A stretch of 64,000 nt of DNA from Nocardia arthritidis (GCF_011801145.1 NZ_CP046172.1:3596001-3660000), one strand, 5' to 3'; positions 28,107-36,482 are shown, counted from the stretch's first letter. Notes: generated by a model not told the origin, from the letters alone. Program-made: numbers and translations.

Positions 28107-28823
28107 TCACACGAGGATCGCGCCGCCGTCCAGCGGCATGATCGTGCCGGTCGCGTGCCGCTGGGTCAGGTAGAACAGGTACGCCTCGGCGATATCGGTG
28201 GTCTCGCCGATCCGGCCCAGCGGTGCGCCGCCGCCGCTGCCGTAGAGCTGTTCGCGCGCATCCTCCGGCAGGAAATCCCACATCGGTGAACGAACGACGC
28301 CCGGCATCACCGCATTCACCCGGGTAGGGGCGAGTTCCACGGCCAGCGCCCTGGTCAGACCCTCCAGCGCGCCGCAGACGCTGGAGGTCACCGTCGACCC
28401 GGGTATCGGCCGGGGGCTCGCGGTACCGGTGGTGAGGGTGATCGAGCCGCCGGGCGCGATCAGCGGCGCGGCCGCCCGCACCGCGGCGAGCACGCCGAAA
28501 TACCTGAGCTCGAAGAACTTTCGCGCGGCGGTCAGGTCCAGATCGGCGAGCGGGCCGAGCAGCAGCGCCTCGCCCGCGGTGAATACCAGATGGTCCAGGG
28601 CGCCGATCTCGTCGAACAGCGCGGTCACCCGGGCCGGTTCGGTCAGGTCGGCGACCTTGCCCGCGACGCCGTCCGGCAGCTGCGCGACCGCATGCGCCAC
28701 CCGCTCCGGATCACTGGAAACCACCGTGACTTTCGCCGCCCGCCCGGCCGCGGCGGCGGCCACCGCGAATCCGATTCCCGAGGTACCGCCCAGGACTACG
28801 ACATGTTGTCCAGTGAGGGACAT
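28107..28823 (-). CDS. SDR family protein lacking the catalytic Tyr/Lys
   Basis: 238 residues with the NAD(P)-binding GGTSGIG motif near the N terminus, an FTAGEA strand in place of NNAG, and the usual C-terminal VNAVMPGVVRSPMW. At the place of YxxxK the sequence reads TVTSSVCGALEGLTRALAVEL: by alignment to the conserved LTR-LA-EL helix, Tyr is Thr and Lys is Cys. It may be non-catalytic or use other residues. ATG 28823 has AAGGAAA upstream. It is divergent from a LysR regulator at 28922. Confidence 0.85.
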   Translation of the reverse strand: MSLTGQHVVVLGGTSGIGFAVAAAAAGRAAKVTVVSSDPERVAHAVAQLPDGVAGKVADLTEPARVTALFDEIGALDHLVFTAGEALLLGPLADLDLTAARKFFELRYFGVLAAVRAAAPLIAPGGSITLTTGTASPRPIPGSTVTSSVCGALEGLTRALAVELAPTRVNAVMPGVVRSPMWDFLPEDAREQLYGSGGGAPLGRIGETTDIAEAYLFYLTQRHATGTIMPLDGGAILV

Positions 28824-28921
28824 GGCTTTTCCTTTCGGTCGAAACTGCCTGTCCACCTTCGGTCCGCGAGCCCGCCCGCGTCCAAAACCCTTTTCCGCGT
28901 CTGTAATACCCTGAGGGCATC

Positions 28922-29770
28922 ATGGTGGATGTCGACCTGCGCAAGTTGCGCTATTTCGTCGCCGTGGCCGAGCATCTGCACTTCGGCCGGGCGGCTCGGG
29001 CGCTGTATATCGCGCAGCCGGTACTGTCCCGGCAGATCCGGGCGCTCGAGGACGAACTCGGCGCGCAGCTGTTCGTCCGGGACCGTCGCTCGACCGAGCT
29101 GACCGCGGCGGGGGCACAGCTGCTCGCCGACGCACGTCCGCTGCTGGCCAGCGCGAATGCCTTGCGTCGCAGGGTGATTCGGGCGTCACGCGATGCGGAC
29201 ACGTTCACCGTCGGCTTCATGCCCGGCCTGATCGTCACCGAGCCGGTGCGGGCGCTGCGTGAACGCCATCCCGGGCTCACCGTCGAGTTGGTGCGCACCA
29301 CCTGGGACGACCAGGTCGAGGTGATCCGCGACGGCCGGGTCGACGCCGGCTTCGTGCGCATGCCGATCGACCGGCACGGCCTGCGCGTGCGCCCGCTGTA
29401 CACCGAGCCGAGGGTGGTGGTGCTGGCCGCCGAGCACCGGCTCGCGGGCAAGGAGTCGGTCGAGATCGCCGATCTCGCCGACGAGCGGCTGAGTCAGGAT
29501 CCGGATGCGGTGCCGGAATGGCGGGATATCGCGACGCGTTCGCGCGACGTGGCACCGGTCTTCCGCAGCGTCGAGGAAAAGCTCGAGCATGTGGCCGCCG
29601 GATACGGGATCGTCGTGCTGCCGCTCTCGGTGGCGACCTTCTACACCCGGCCGGATATCGCCTATGTGCCGGTGCGCGGGCTCGCACCCAACCAGGTATG
29701 CCTGGCCTGGGCGGTCGAGCGGCGCGATCCGCTGTTCGACGAATTCGCCGAGCTCGCGGCCGTGCGCTGA
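28922..29770 (+). CDS. LysR family transcriptional regulator
   Basis: 282 residues. MVDVDLRKLRYFVAVAEHLHFGRAARALYIAQPVLS is the LysR DNA-binding domain; the effector domain begins FTVGFMPGLIVTEPV. It lies back to back with the SDR gene (98 bases between starts) and is its probable regulator. ATG 28922 is 3 residues before the conserved DLRKLRYF. Confidence 0.9.
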   Translation: MVDVDLRKLRYFVAVAEHLHFGRAARALYIAQPVLSRQIRALEDELGAQLFVRDRRSTELTAAGAQLLADARPLLASANALRRRVIRASRDADTFTVGFMPGLIVTEPVRALRERHPGLTVELVRTTWDDQVEVIRDGRVDAGFVRMPIDRHGLRVRPLYTEPRVVVLAAEHRLAGKESVEIADLADERLSQDPDAVPEWRDIATRSRDVAPVFRSVEEKLEHVAAGYGIVVLPLSVATFYTRPDIAYVPVRGLAPNQVCLAWAVERRDPLFDEFAELAAVR

Positions 29771-29820
29771 ACCGATCGTCATCGAAAATCCGGACTTCCG
29801 GGCCGGGGATACTGCTGCTA

Positions 29821-29850
29821 TCTTAGTGATATCACCATGATACTAGGAGG
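29821..29850 (+). promoter_or_regulatory. GTGATATCAC palindrome and strong ribosome site
   Basis: A perfect 10-base palindrome GTGATATCAC (29826-29835) lies just before ATGATACTA and the ribosome site AGGAGG (29845-29850) of the SPFH gene. It could be the operator of the ribbon-helix-helix protein encoded downstream in the same unit; that link is inference. Confidence 0.5.
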
Positions 29851-29855
29851 ATGTC

Positions 29856-30740
29856 ATGAAGCTTCGGGCTGCCTTTCACGTCAACGGGTTCCCGGTGCTA
29901 CTGGGGGTGTTCGTGCTGGTCATCGGATTCGGTGCGGCCGCGGCGGCCGGCTATGCCGAGGGGGCCAAGAACGACAACGCGCTGGCAATAGCCGGGGCAA
30001 TCGTCGGGACGCTCGTCGTGGTCGCGCTACTGCTCTCCGCGACTGGGCTGGTGGTCGTGAATCCCAACGAGGCCAAGGTTATTCAGTTCTTCGGCCGCTA
30101 TATCGGCTCGGTGAGCGAACCCGGCTTCTACTCGGTGGTCCCGCTCACCGACCGCAAGAGCATCTCGCTGCGGGTGCGTAACTTCGAAACGCAGAAGCTG
30201 AAGGTCAACGATGCCGACGGCAATCCGGTCGAGATCGCCGCCGTGGTGGTCTATCGGGTGGTCGACAGCTTCAAGGCCGCCTTCGCCGTCGACGATTACG
30301 AGGTGTACGTGGAAACCCAGTCCGAGGCCGCGGTCCGGCATCTGGCCACCACCCACCCGTACGACGCGCACGACACGGAGCGCACCAGCCTGCGCGACGG
30401 CGCCGAGGTGGCGGGCGAGCTCACCACCGAATTGCGCGACCGCACCGAGATGGCGGGCATCGAGATCATCGAGGCCAGGATCACCCACCTCGCCTACGCG
30501 CCCGAGATCGCGCAGGCCATGTTGGTTCGTCAGCAGGCCGCCCAGGTGGTCGCGGCCCGGACCAAGATCGTCGAGGGCGCGGTCGGTATGGTCGGATTGG
30601 CCCTGGACCGGCTGGCGGAGCAGGGCGTGGTGGAACTGGATGAGGAGCGCAAGGCGACGATGGTGTCCAACCTGCTTGTCGTACTGTGTGGCGATCGCGC
30701 GACACAGCCCGTCGTCAACGCCGGAACCCTCTACAGCTGA
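29856..30740 (+). CDS. SPFH/Band 7 domain membrane protein
   Basis: 294 residues. Two membrane helices (about 13-35 and 44-66) are followed by an SPFH domain: [28 protein letters not shown] and [20 protein letters not shown]. The C-terminal half ([24 protein letters not shown]) is the helical region that drives oligomerisation in stomatin/prohibitin relatives. Such proteins scaffold membrane microdomains. AGGAGG precedes ATG 29856. A small ribbon-helix-helix gene follows 9 bases later. Confidence 0.9.
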   Translation: MKLRAAFHVNGFPVLLGVFVLVIGFGAAAAAGYAEGAKNDNALAIAGAIVGTLVVVALLLSATGLVVVNPNEAKVIQFFGRYIGSVSEPGFYSVVPLTDRKSISLRVRNFETQKLKVNDADGNPVEIAAVVVYRVVDSFKAAFAVDDYEVYVETQSEAAVRHLATTHPYDAHDTERTSLRDGAEVAGELTTELRDRTEMAGIEIIEARITHLAYAPEIAQAMLVRQQAAQVVAARTKIVEGAVGMVGLALDRLAEQGVVELDEERKATMVSNLLVVLCGDRATQPVVNAGTLYS

Positions 30741-30749
30741 GCCGATCTC

Positions 30750-30920
30750 ATGGTCGAGCGCAAAAAGATACTGCTGCGCCTGGATCCGTCGGTGCACGAC
30801 GCCATCGCCAAGTGGGCCGCCGACGACCTGCGCAGTATCAACGCCCAGATCGAGTACGCACTGCGGCTGGCGCTGGAGGAGGCGGGCCGCAAACCGAAAT
30901 CGAAACCTGTGGGGGACTGA
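30750..30920 (+). CDS. small ribbon-helix-helix (Arc-like) DNA-binding protein
   Basis: 56 residues beginning MVERKKILLRLDPSVHDAI: a beta strand of alternating basic and hydrophobic residues, then two helices (WAADDLRSINAQIEYALRLALEEAG), the Arc/MetJ ribbon-helix-helix pattern; the end is a lysine-rich tail. It starts 9 bases after the SPFH stop and is followed by a terminator, so the two genes form one unit. It could repress its own operon at the palindrome at 29826. No toxin gene is adjacent. Confidence 0.8.
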   Translation: MVERKKILLRLDPSVHDAIAKWAADDLRSINAQIEYALRLALEEAGRKPKSKPVGD

Positions 30921-30932
30921 GTAGCGCTGAAG

Positions 30933-30966
30933 CGACGCCGGGCATCGGGTGCGACGCCCGGCGTCG
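30933..30966 (+). terminator. terminator of the SPFH-RHH operon
   Basis: Perfect 11-base arms CGACGCCGGGC/GCCCGGCGTCG around a 12-base loop, 12 bases after the stop codon. Confidence 0.75.
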
Positions 30967-30967
30967 T

Positions 30968-31052
30968 GCTATCTGGGCATTTGAGGGTTTACCCGCTAGA
31001 TAGCAGAGAAATTCGCGGAAAATACCAATACGGTGTTCAATGATATCGTTGA
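30968..31052. promoter_or_regulatory. two inverted repeats upstream of erythromycin-esterase-like gene
   Basis: GCTATCT (30968-30974) with AGATAGC (30998-31004), and a near-perfect 16-base palindrome TCAATGATATCGTTGA at 31037-31052. Both lie in an unusually AT-rich 120-base stretch upstream of the gene at 31086 and look like operators. The GATATC centre also occurs in the palindrome at 29826. Confidence 0.45.
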
Positions 31053-31085
31053 AGGGGTCATTTTGTTGTGTAGCAAAGGATTCCG

Positions 31086-32303
31086 ATGACCTCTCCGATA
31101 TCAGTCTCCGGCCTCGACCTCTCCGCCGCCGCGCTCGCCGATTCGGTACGCACCTTCCTGGACGCCCTCCCGACGCCGCCGTCGCTGCTCGCCCTCGGCG
31201 AGCCGACGCACGGCATCGAGGCATTCCCGGAACTGCGCAACGGCCTGCTGCGGGAACTGGTGTCGCGGCACGGTTTTCGCGCCATCGCACTCGAATCGGA
31301 TTGCCTCGCGGGCATATTGGTCGACGATTACGTGACCACCGGCCGCGGCGATCTCGACGATGTGCTCGCGCGCGGGTTCAGTCACAACTTCGGTACGTTC
31401 CGGGCGAATCGTGAATTGATCTGCTGGCTGCGCGATTACAACGCCGGTGTGGCCCCGGCCGATCGCGTCCGCTTCCACGGTTTCGACGGTCCGCTCGAGA
31501 TAGCGGCGGCGCCGAGCCCCCGCGTCGTCGTGCACTCGGTCCATACCTTTCTGGCCGAACATCTGCCCGCGTCGCGAATCCCGCACACCGCAGGCGAATT
31601 GGACGAGCTGATCGGTGACGACGCGGAATGGTCGAATCCGGATGCCATGTGGGAGGCGGCCCGGTCCATCGGCGACACCGACCGGGCCAGGGCATTGCGC
31701 TGTGCCGTGGACGACCTACTGGGTTGTTTCGAGGCCGAAGTGCCCATCCTGCGAAAGGCCGTTTCCGACAAGGATTTCGAGCGCGCCAGCATGTTCGCCA
31801 GAACCGCGCACGGGCTGCTGCGCTACCACGCCGCGATGGCGAATCCGGTGCCGGACCGGATCTCGATACTGGGCGGCCTGCGCGATGTCATGATGTCGGA
31901 GAATCTGCTCGCGATCGCCGAAACCGGCAGGCCTGCCTTGGTATTCGCGAGCAATGCGCATCTACAGCGCAACGAGGCCAACGTGCGGACCACCATCGGA
32001 CCGGACTGGCGCTGGTGGAGTGCGGGCGCGCTCGCCGCCGCGCACCTGGGCGAGCGCTATGTCTTCATCGCCGCCGACGGCGTCGACGATGTCGACACCC
32101 GGGAGGACCGGTCCACCCTGCAAGGTGTGCTCGCGGCGGCGACCGCGGAGCGTGCGCTCTTCCCGCCGCGCGAACTCGCCACCATCCTCGCGGAATATCC
32201 CGAGCTGCGGCCCCGGTCCACCGACGACACCCGCTATGCCCCGCTCGATCCGGCGATCGGCATGGATGCCGTCGCCTTCCTCAGGATTCCGGTTTCTCGG
32301 TGA
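31086..32303 (+). CDS. erythromycin esterase family protein
   Basis: 405 residues, the usual family length. The signature LLALGEPTHGIEAFPELRN (His42) and FRAIALESDCLAGILVDDYV hold the His/Glu residues of EreA/EreB/EreC-like enzymes. Ere enzymes open the macrolide lactone ring, but most actinobacterial members are uncharacterised and drug resistance should not be assumed. The 3' end overlaps the convergent methyltransferase gene by 23 bases. The AT-rich upstream region carries two palindromes. Confidence 0.85.
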   Translation: MTSPISVSGLDLSAAALADSVRTFLDALPTPPSLLALGEPTHGIEAFPELRNGLLRELVSRHGFRAIALESDCLAGILVDDYVTTGRGDLDDVLARGFSHNFGTFRANRELICWLRDYNAGVAPADRVRFHGFDGPLEIAAAPSPRVVVHSVHTFLAEHLPASRIPHTAGELDELIGDDAEWSNPDAMWEAARSIGDTDRARALRCAVDDLLGCFEAEVPILRKAVSDKDFERASMFARTAHGLLRYHAAMANPVPDRISILGGLRDVMMSENLLAIAETGRPALVFASNAHLQRNEANVRTTIGPDWRWWSAGALAAAHLGERYVFIAADGVDDVDTREDRSTLQGVLAAATAERALFPPRELATILAEYPELRPRSTDDTRYAPLDPAIGMDAVAFLRIPVSR

Positions 32304-33111
32304 TGAATATGGCGGTGCCGGGAAATAACTCGCCGCGCAGCGGACTCCACTGACCCCATTCCCGGTCCAGCCATTCCGGCCAATCCGGTTCCACGATGTC
32401 CTTCAGGAGCAGACCGGCCGCGACGATTTCGCGCACCCGGTCGCCGATGGTGCGGTGGTGTTCCACATAGGTCGGCAGACCTTCACCGTCCAACTCCACA
32501 TAGGGCGTTCGGTCGAAATAGGGAATCGATGCGGTCAACCCGGCTGGACCGGGATCGTCGGGGAAGACCCAGCGCATCGGATGGTTCACCGAGAAAACCC
32601 AGCGGCCGCCCGGCCGCAGCACCCGGGCCACCTCGCGCATCACCAGGGCCGAATCCGCGACGAACGGCACCGCGCCGAAGGCCGAACAGGCCAGGTCGAA
32701 CGATTCGTCCCGGAACGGCAGCGCCTCCGCGCCCGCCTGCACCAGCGGTACCCGCGGCCCGCCCCGGTCCATCGCCGCGCGCCCGCGCGCCAGCATCCCC
32801 ATGGACAGGTCGAGCCCGACCGGATGCGCGCCCTGCCCGGCCAGCCAGCGCGCGCACGGCGCCGAACCGCAGCCGATCTCCAGGATCCGCTTGCCCGCCA
32901 GCTCGCCGAGGAAATGCATATCGCCCTCGTGCAGACCCTCTGGGCACCAGATGAATTCGCCCTCGGGGGAGTCGACTCCGAGGAAATCGGCGTGGGTTTC
33001 GTGGTACTGCTCGGCGTCGGCGTCCCACCAGCGCCGGCTGGCCTGCTGACTCGCGGCCGAACCGAGCCGGGTCCGCGCCGTTCCCGCGGTTCCGAGCAGT
33101 GCGTTTGCCAT
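32281..33111 (-). CDS. class I SAM-dependent methyltransferase
   Basis: 276 residues. Motif I ILEIGCGSAPCARWLAGQG, acidic residue after VGLDLSMGML, motif II region PFRDESFDLACSAFGAVPF and motif III VLRPGGRWVFSVNHP. The N terminus MANALLGTAGTARTRLGSAAS is followed by ASRRWWDADAEQYHETHADFLG, resembling a mycobacterial/nocardial conserved methyltransferase of unknown substrate. ATG 33111 is chosen over GTG 33132. It converges with and overlaps the esterase-like gene. Confidence 0.87.
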   Translation of the reverse strand: MANALLGTAGTARTRLGSAASQQASRRWWDADAEQYHETHADFLGVDSPEGEFIWCPEGLHEGDMHFLGELAGKRILEIGCGSAPCARWLAGQGAHPVGLDLSMGMLARGRAAMDRGGPRVPLVQAGAEALPFRDESFDLACSAFGAVPFVADSALVMREVARVLRPGGRWVFSVNHPMRWVFPDDPGPAGLTASIPYFDRTPYVELDGEGLPTYVEHHRTIGDRVREIVAAGLLLKDIVEPDWPEWLDREWGQWSPLRGELFPGTAIFITEKPES

Positions 33112-33375
33112 CGCATGGCGTTCATCCGACACGCCGACAGCGTAATCGGCGCGGCGCGTGGGACCGGTTTGCCCGGCCGGACCAAGGTCGCGTACGCTGA
33201 ACGCGCGAGTGTCTTCAGTACAACCGTACCGGAGTTCAACCCGTGCTGAGTTTCACATGCGTTGCGTGCGGTACGTTCCTAGTGTCCGTCAATCACACCT
33301 GCGCGGTGAGATCGCAGCGTACCGAAAGTTCCAATGTCCGCAACCGACCACAATCCGTCCGGAGCAAACCGACAC

Positions 33376-34839
33376 ATGCCCACCACCGTCACCTCGCCGC
33401 AGGTAGCCGTCAACGACATCGGCTCCGCCGAGGACTTCCTCGCCGCCATCGACGCCACGATCAAGTACTTCAACGACGGCGACATCGTCGAAGGAACCAT
33501 CGTCAAGGTCGACCGCGACGAGGTTCTGCTCGACATCGGTTACAAGACCGAAGGCGTCATCCCCTCCCGCGAACTCTCCATCAAGCACGATGTCGACCCG
33601 AACGAGGTCGTTTCCGTGGGCGATGAGGTCGAGGCCCTCGTTCTCACCAAGGAGGACAAGGAAGGCCGCCTGATCCTGTCGAAGAAGCGGGCGCAGTACG
33701 AGCGTGCGTGGGGCACCATCGAAGAGCTCAAGGAGAAGGACGAGGCCGTCAAGGGCACCGTCATCGAGGTCGTGAAGGGCGGTCTGATCCTGGACATCGG
33801 CCTGCGCGGCTTCCTCCCTGCCTCGCTCGTCGAGATGCGCCGCGTCCGCGATCTGCAGCCGTACGTCGGCAAGGAGATCGAGGCCAAGATCATCGAACTG
33901 GACAAGAACCGCAACAACGTGGTCCTGTCCCGTCGCGCCTGGCTGGAGCAGACCCAGTCCGAGGTGCGCAGCGAATTCCTGCACCAGCTGCAGAAGGGCC
34001 AGGTCCGCAAGGGTGTGGTCTCCTCGATCGTCAACTTCGGCGCCTTCGTCGATCTCGGCGGTGTCGACGGTCTGGTGCACGTCTCCGAGCTGTCCTGGAA
34101 GCACATCGACCACCCGTCCGAGGTCGTCGAGGTCGGCAACGAGGTCACCGTCGAGGTGCTCGACGTCGACCTGGATCGCGAGCGGGTTTCGCTCTCGCTC
34201 AAGGCGACCCAGGAAGATCCGTGGCGCCAGTTCGCCCGCACCCACGCGATCGGCCAGATCGTGCCGGGCAAGGTCACCAAGCTGGTTCCGTTCGGCGCGT
34301 TCGTCCGCGTCGAGGAGGGCATCGAGGGCCTGGTGCACATCTCCGAGCTGGCCGAGCGCCACGTCGAGGTGCCGGATCAGGTTGTCGCCGTCGGCGACGA
34401 CGCGATGGTCAAGGTCATCGACATCGACCTGGAGCGTCGCCGGATCTCGCTGTCGCTGAAGCAGGCGAACGAGGACTACCACGCCGAGTTCGACCCGTCG
34501 AAGTACGGCATGGCCGACAGCTACGACGATCAGGGCAACTACATCTTCCCCGAGGGCTTCGATCCCGAGACCAACGAATGGCTCGAGGGCTTCGACAAGC
34601 AGCGCGAGGAGTGGGAAGGCCGCTACGCCGAGGCGGAGCGTCGCCACAAGATGCACACCGCGCAGATGGAGAAGATGGCGGCCGACGCCGCGGCCGAGGC
34701 CGCCAACGGTGGCCCGTCCAACTACTCCTCCGAGAGCGGTGCGCAGGCCGCGGCCTCGCAGTCGGAACCCGCCGGCGGTTCGCTCGCGAGCGACGCCCAG
34801 CTGGCCGCTCTGCGTGAGAAGCTGTCGGGCAACGGTTAA
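33376..34839 (+). CDS. rpsA: 30S ribosomal protein S1
   Basis: 487 residues with four S1 RNA-binding domains (about 35-105, 125-190, 210-280, 295-365), each with the GxVxx(V/I)xxxGxxV pattern, for example KGVVSSIVNFGAFVDLGGVDGLVHVSELSW. The first two domains dock on the ribosome; actinobacterial S1 has four domains instead of the six in E. coli. The acidic C-terminal tail ends AALREKLSGNG. The start is set at ATG 33376 because MPTTVTSPQVAVNDIGSAEDF matches the known actinobacterial N terminus. A strong terminator follows. Confidence 0.96.
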   Translation: MPTTVTSPQVAVNDIGSAEDFLAAIDATIKYFNDGDIVEGTIVKVDRDEVLLDIGYKTEGVIPSRELSIKHDVDPNEVVSVGDEVEALVLTKEDKEGRLILSKKRAQYERAWGTIEELKEKDEAVKGTVIEVVKGGLILDIGLRGFLPASLVEMRRVRDLQPYVGKEIEAKIIELDKNRNNVVLSRRAWLEQTQSEVRSEFLHQLQKGQVRKGVVSSIVNFGAFVDLGGVDGLVHVSELSWKHIDHPSEVVEVGNEVTVEVLDVDLDRERVSLSLKATQEDPWRQFARTHAIGQIVPGKVTKLVPFGAFVRVEEGIEGLVHISELAERHVEVPDQVVAVGDDAMVKVIDIDLERRRISLSLKQANEDYHAEFDPSKYGMADSYDDQGNYIFPEGFDPETNEWLEGFDKQREEWEGRYAEAERRHKMHTAQMEKMAADAAAEAANGGPSNYSSESGAQAAASQSEPAGGSLASDAQLAALREKLSGNG

Positions 34840-34857
34840 GCCGCTGCACGAGTAGGA

Positions 34858-34890
34858 GGCGAGCGCTCGCAAAGAGCGCTCGCCTTTCTC
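34858..34890 (+). terminator. rpsA intrinsic terminator
   Basis: Perfect 11-base arms GGCGAGCGCTC/GAGCGCTCGCC with a GCAAA loop, then TTTCTCGTTT. It starts 18 bases after the rpsA stop. Confidence 0.92.
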
Positions 34891-34906
34891 GTTTCGCTCG
34901 TATCTT

Positions 34907-34963
34907 GTGGGGGCGAAGCCCCCACACCCCACCCGGCGGGGCTACGCCCCCGGACCCCCTTCC
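34907..34963. repeat. double GC-hairpin repeat (module A, copy 2, inverted)
   Basis: GTGGGGGC/GCCCCCAC (3-base loop) and a second CGGGGC/GCCCCCG hairpin, followed by GGACCCCCTTCCCGG. Read on the minus strand it matches the element at 2422-2472, including the AGGGGGTCCGGGGGC edge. Confidence 0.75.
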
Positions 34964-35018
34964 CGGGTTGCTTTGTGAGCGGATGTTCGGGTTGGTTCGA
35001 GCCTCGGGTGAACGAACG

Positions 35019-35057
35019 CTGCGCCCCAACCGGATTCGGTTGGGGCGCAGTCGTTTT
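35019..35057. terminator. second strong hairpin downstream of rpsA
   Basis: Perfect 14-base arms CTGCGCCCCAACCG/CGGTTGGGGCGCAG with a GATT loop, extended by AACGA/TCGTT after a small bulge, then TTTTCC. No gene lies between it and the first rpsA terminator. Confidence 0.8.
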
Positions 35058-35088
35058 CCGGGGTGTTGTTGGGCGGGTGCTGGTCGGC

Positions 35089-35180
35089 GTGATCGGTGGG
35101 TTGGTCTCGTGGTCGCGTCGCTACGACGGCTGGATCGCCTGAGATAGGCGCGGTGTGCGTTGGTATGCGGCGTTCCGGTT
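35089..35180. repeat. dispersed repeat module B, copy 3
   Basis: From GTGATCGG through GGTCGCGTCGCTACGACG and ATCGCCTGAGATAGGC to GGCGTTCCG, matching the two copies at 1758-1980 in the same orientation. Confidence 0.8.
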
Positions 35181-35244
35181 TCGCACCTTAGATGACGCCA
35201 ATCCGACCCCACGCCGAGGGTGTTCCGGTTTCGTATTCCGGATG

Positions 35245-35320
35245 CCGTTGTTCCCGCGAAGGTTTCAGTTTCTCGCGCATGCAATAGCTTGTGCGAGAAG
35301 CCAATTGCTCCGCGCGAACC
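35245..35320. repeat. dispersed repeat module C, copy 2
   Basis: From CCGTTGTTCCCGCG through TCTCGCGCATGCAATAGC to GCCAATTGCTCCGCGCGAAC. Same text as 1988-2063, in the same order after module B, but about 65 bases further from it. Confidence 0.8.
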
Positions 35321-35353
35321 GCTTACCTACGTGTTCAAAGGTGAATGAGGGCT

Positions 35354-35419
35354 GCCGCACCCCGGCTTCGAACCGTGCACACGATGTACGGGGTGTGCAC
35401 CTTGAAGCCGGGGTGCGGC
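35354..35419. repeat. long inverted repeat (16 + 8 bp stems)
   Basis: GCCGCACCCCGGCTTC and GAAGCCGGGGTGCGGC are perfect 16-base arms; inside them GTGCACAC/GTGTGCAC forms a second stem after a small internal loop. It is in a gene-free stretch and is too symmetrical to be chance. No terminal T-run. Confidence 0.8.
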
Positions 35420-35522
35420 GGTTATCGACGAACGGGTAACGGCCGACCCGTCCCATTTGGTGGGAACGAGCCCCCCGCTTGCCAGCACCGCGCGCCTGTC
35501 TGGGGCGATTCAGCTGGCCTAG

Positions 35523-35581
35523 GCGGACAAAATCAGCTGGGATATGCGGAAATCCCGCGGAAGTCGTCTGGTTTTGTCCGC
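35523..35581. repeat. inverted repeat GCGGACAAAA/TTTTGTCCGC
   Basis: Perfect 10-base arms 39 bases apart, with an inner GGGAT/AATCCC partial stem. It may act as a bidirectional terminator because the arms contain A/T runs, lying between the rpsA side and the leftward gene at 35740. The rest of 35420-35739 shows nothing further that I can assign. Confidence 0.6.
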
Positions 35582-35739
35582 TCAGGCCGGATGCTACAGC
35601 GCCAGTAGGTATATCGGCCTCACCGAGTGCGAAACCGCACCCCGCATGCCAACGCACTCCGCACCTACCTGGGGCAATCCAGCCGTCGTGGCGGCACACC
35701 CACCAGCTGAACGCGCCGATCACCCCAGACAGCACCAGC

Positions 35740-36360
35740 TCAGACGCCGCTGTTCGGCAACCCCGATGGCCTCGGGGTGACCGGAGCTCCACGCCGAGAC
35801 GGGAATCCCGTTGTGCCACGCAGGACTTCGGGGGCGCCGCGGGGTGGGACGGCCGCCTCGTGTGGGGCGACCATCTGCGCCGTGGTGAGGGCGACGACCT
35901 GGATCTGGTCCAGGCGCAGGCCGAGTCCGGCCAGGCGCGCGATGACACCGAGCCGATGTTCGGCCAGGCCCGGTCGGATCGGCAGTGGGTCGCGGCCGGG
36001 GCGGCGCAGCACGTACATGCGCTGCGCGCTGTCGTAGGTGACCGGGACACCGTCGCGGATCGCGCGATAGGCGTCCAGGTCCAGCGTGCTGTGCCGGACC
36101 GGGTCGATCATCAGCTGCTCGATGAGGCGTTCGGCCTCGTCGAGGTAGTACCGCTGATCCTCCGGCGCCAGCTCGGACACCCGCTGCGCCACCCGCCACC
36201 GGTAGTCGGCGGCGGCGGACCGCAGCAGCGATCGGTGGCGTTCGGCCTCCTCGGCGAGGTCGAGCGCGCGGCGGTGCCGGTTGGACGGCTGCTCGGCAGG
36301 CAGGCGCCGGACGGGCAGCGGATCCCGCGGGTCGGGCATCGAAGCATGGACGTCGGGCAT
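35740..36360 (-). CDS. hypothetical protein, 206 aa
   Basis: Unrecognised. Charged, helical protein: LAEEAERHRSLLRSAAADY, VSELAPEDQRYYLDEAERLIEQL and a central DLDAYRAIRDGVPVTYDSAQRMYVLRRPG. The C terminus is Pro/Arg-rich and probably disordered. No signal peptide or membrane segment. ATG 36360 has GAGGAGG 6 bases upstream, which supports a real gene. It is divergent from the membrane protein at 36590 and its 3' end borders the repeat-rich region. Confidence 0.7.
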   Translation of the reverse strand: MPDVHASMPDPRDPLPVRRLPAEQPSNRHRRALDLAEEAERHRSLLRSAAADYRWRVAQRVSELAPEDQRYYLDEAERLIEQLMIDPVRHSTLDLDAYRAIRDGVPVTYDSAQRMYVLRRPGRDPLPIRPGLAEHRLGVIARLAGLGLRLDQIQVVALTTAQMVAPHEAAVPPRGAPEVLRGTTGFPSRRGAPVTPRPSGLPNSGV

Positions 36361-36482
36361 GGCCCCTCCTCGGCTCGAGTTGCGAATTACCTTGTCCAGC
36401 AACTCGGTCGACGTCCGACCCACTTCGTATTCTGCCGCAGGGGTACGACAAGTTTCGCCGCCCGACGGCTTCGCCGACAGCG

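Noticed and set aside
31086..32303. Calling the erythromycin-esterase-like gene a macrolide resistance determinant
   Set aside because: Family membership alone does not show macrolide hydrolysis; no mobile or resistance context.
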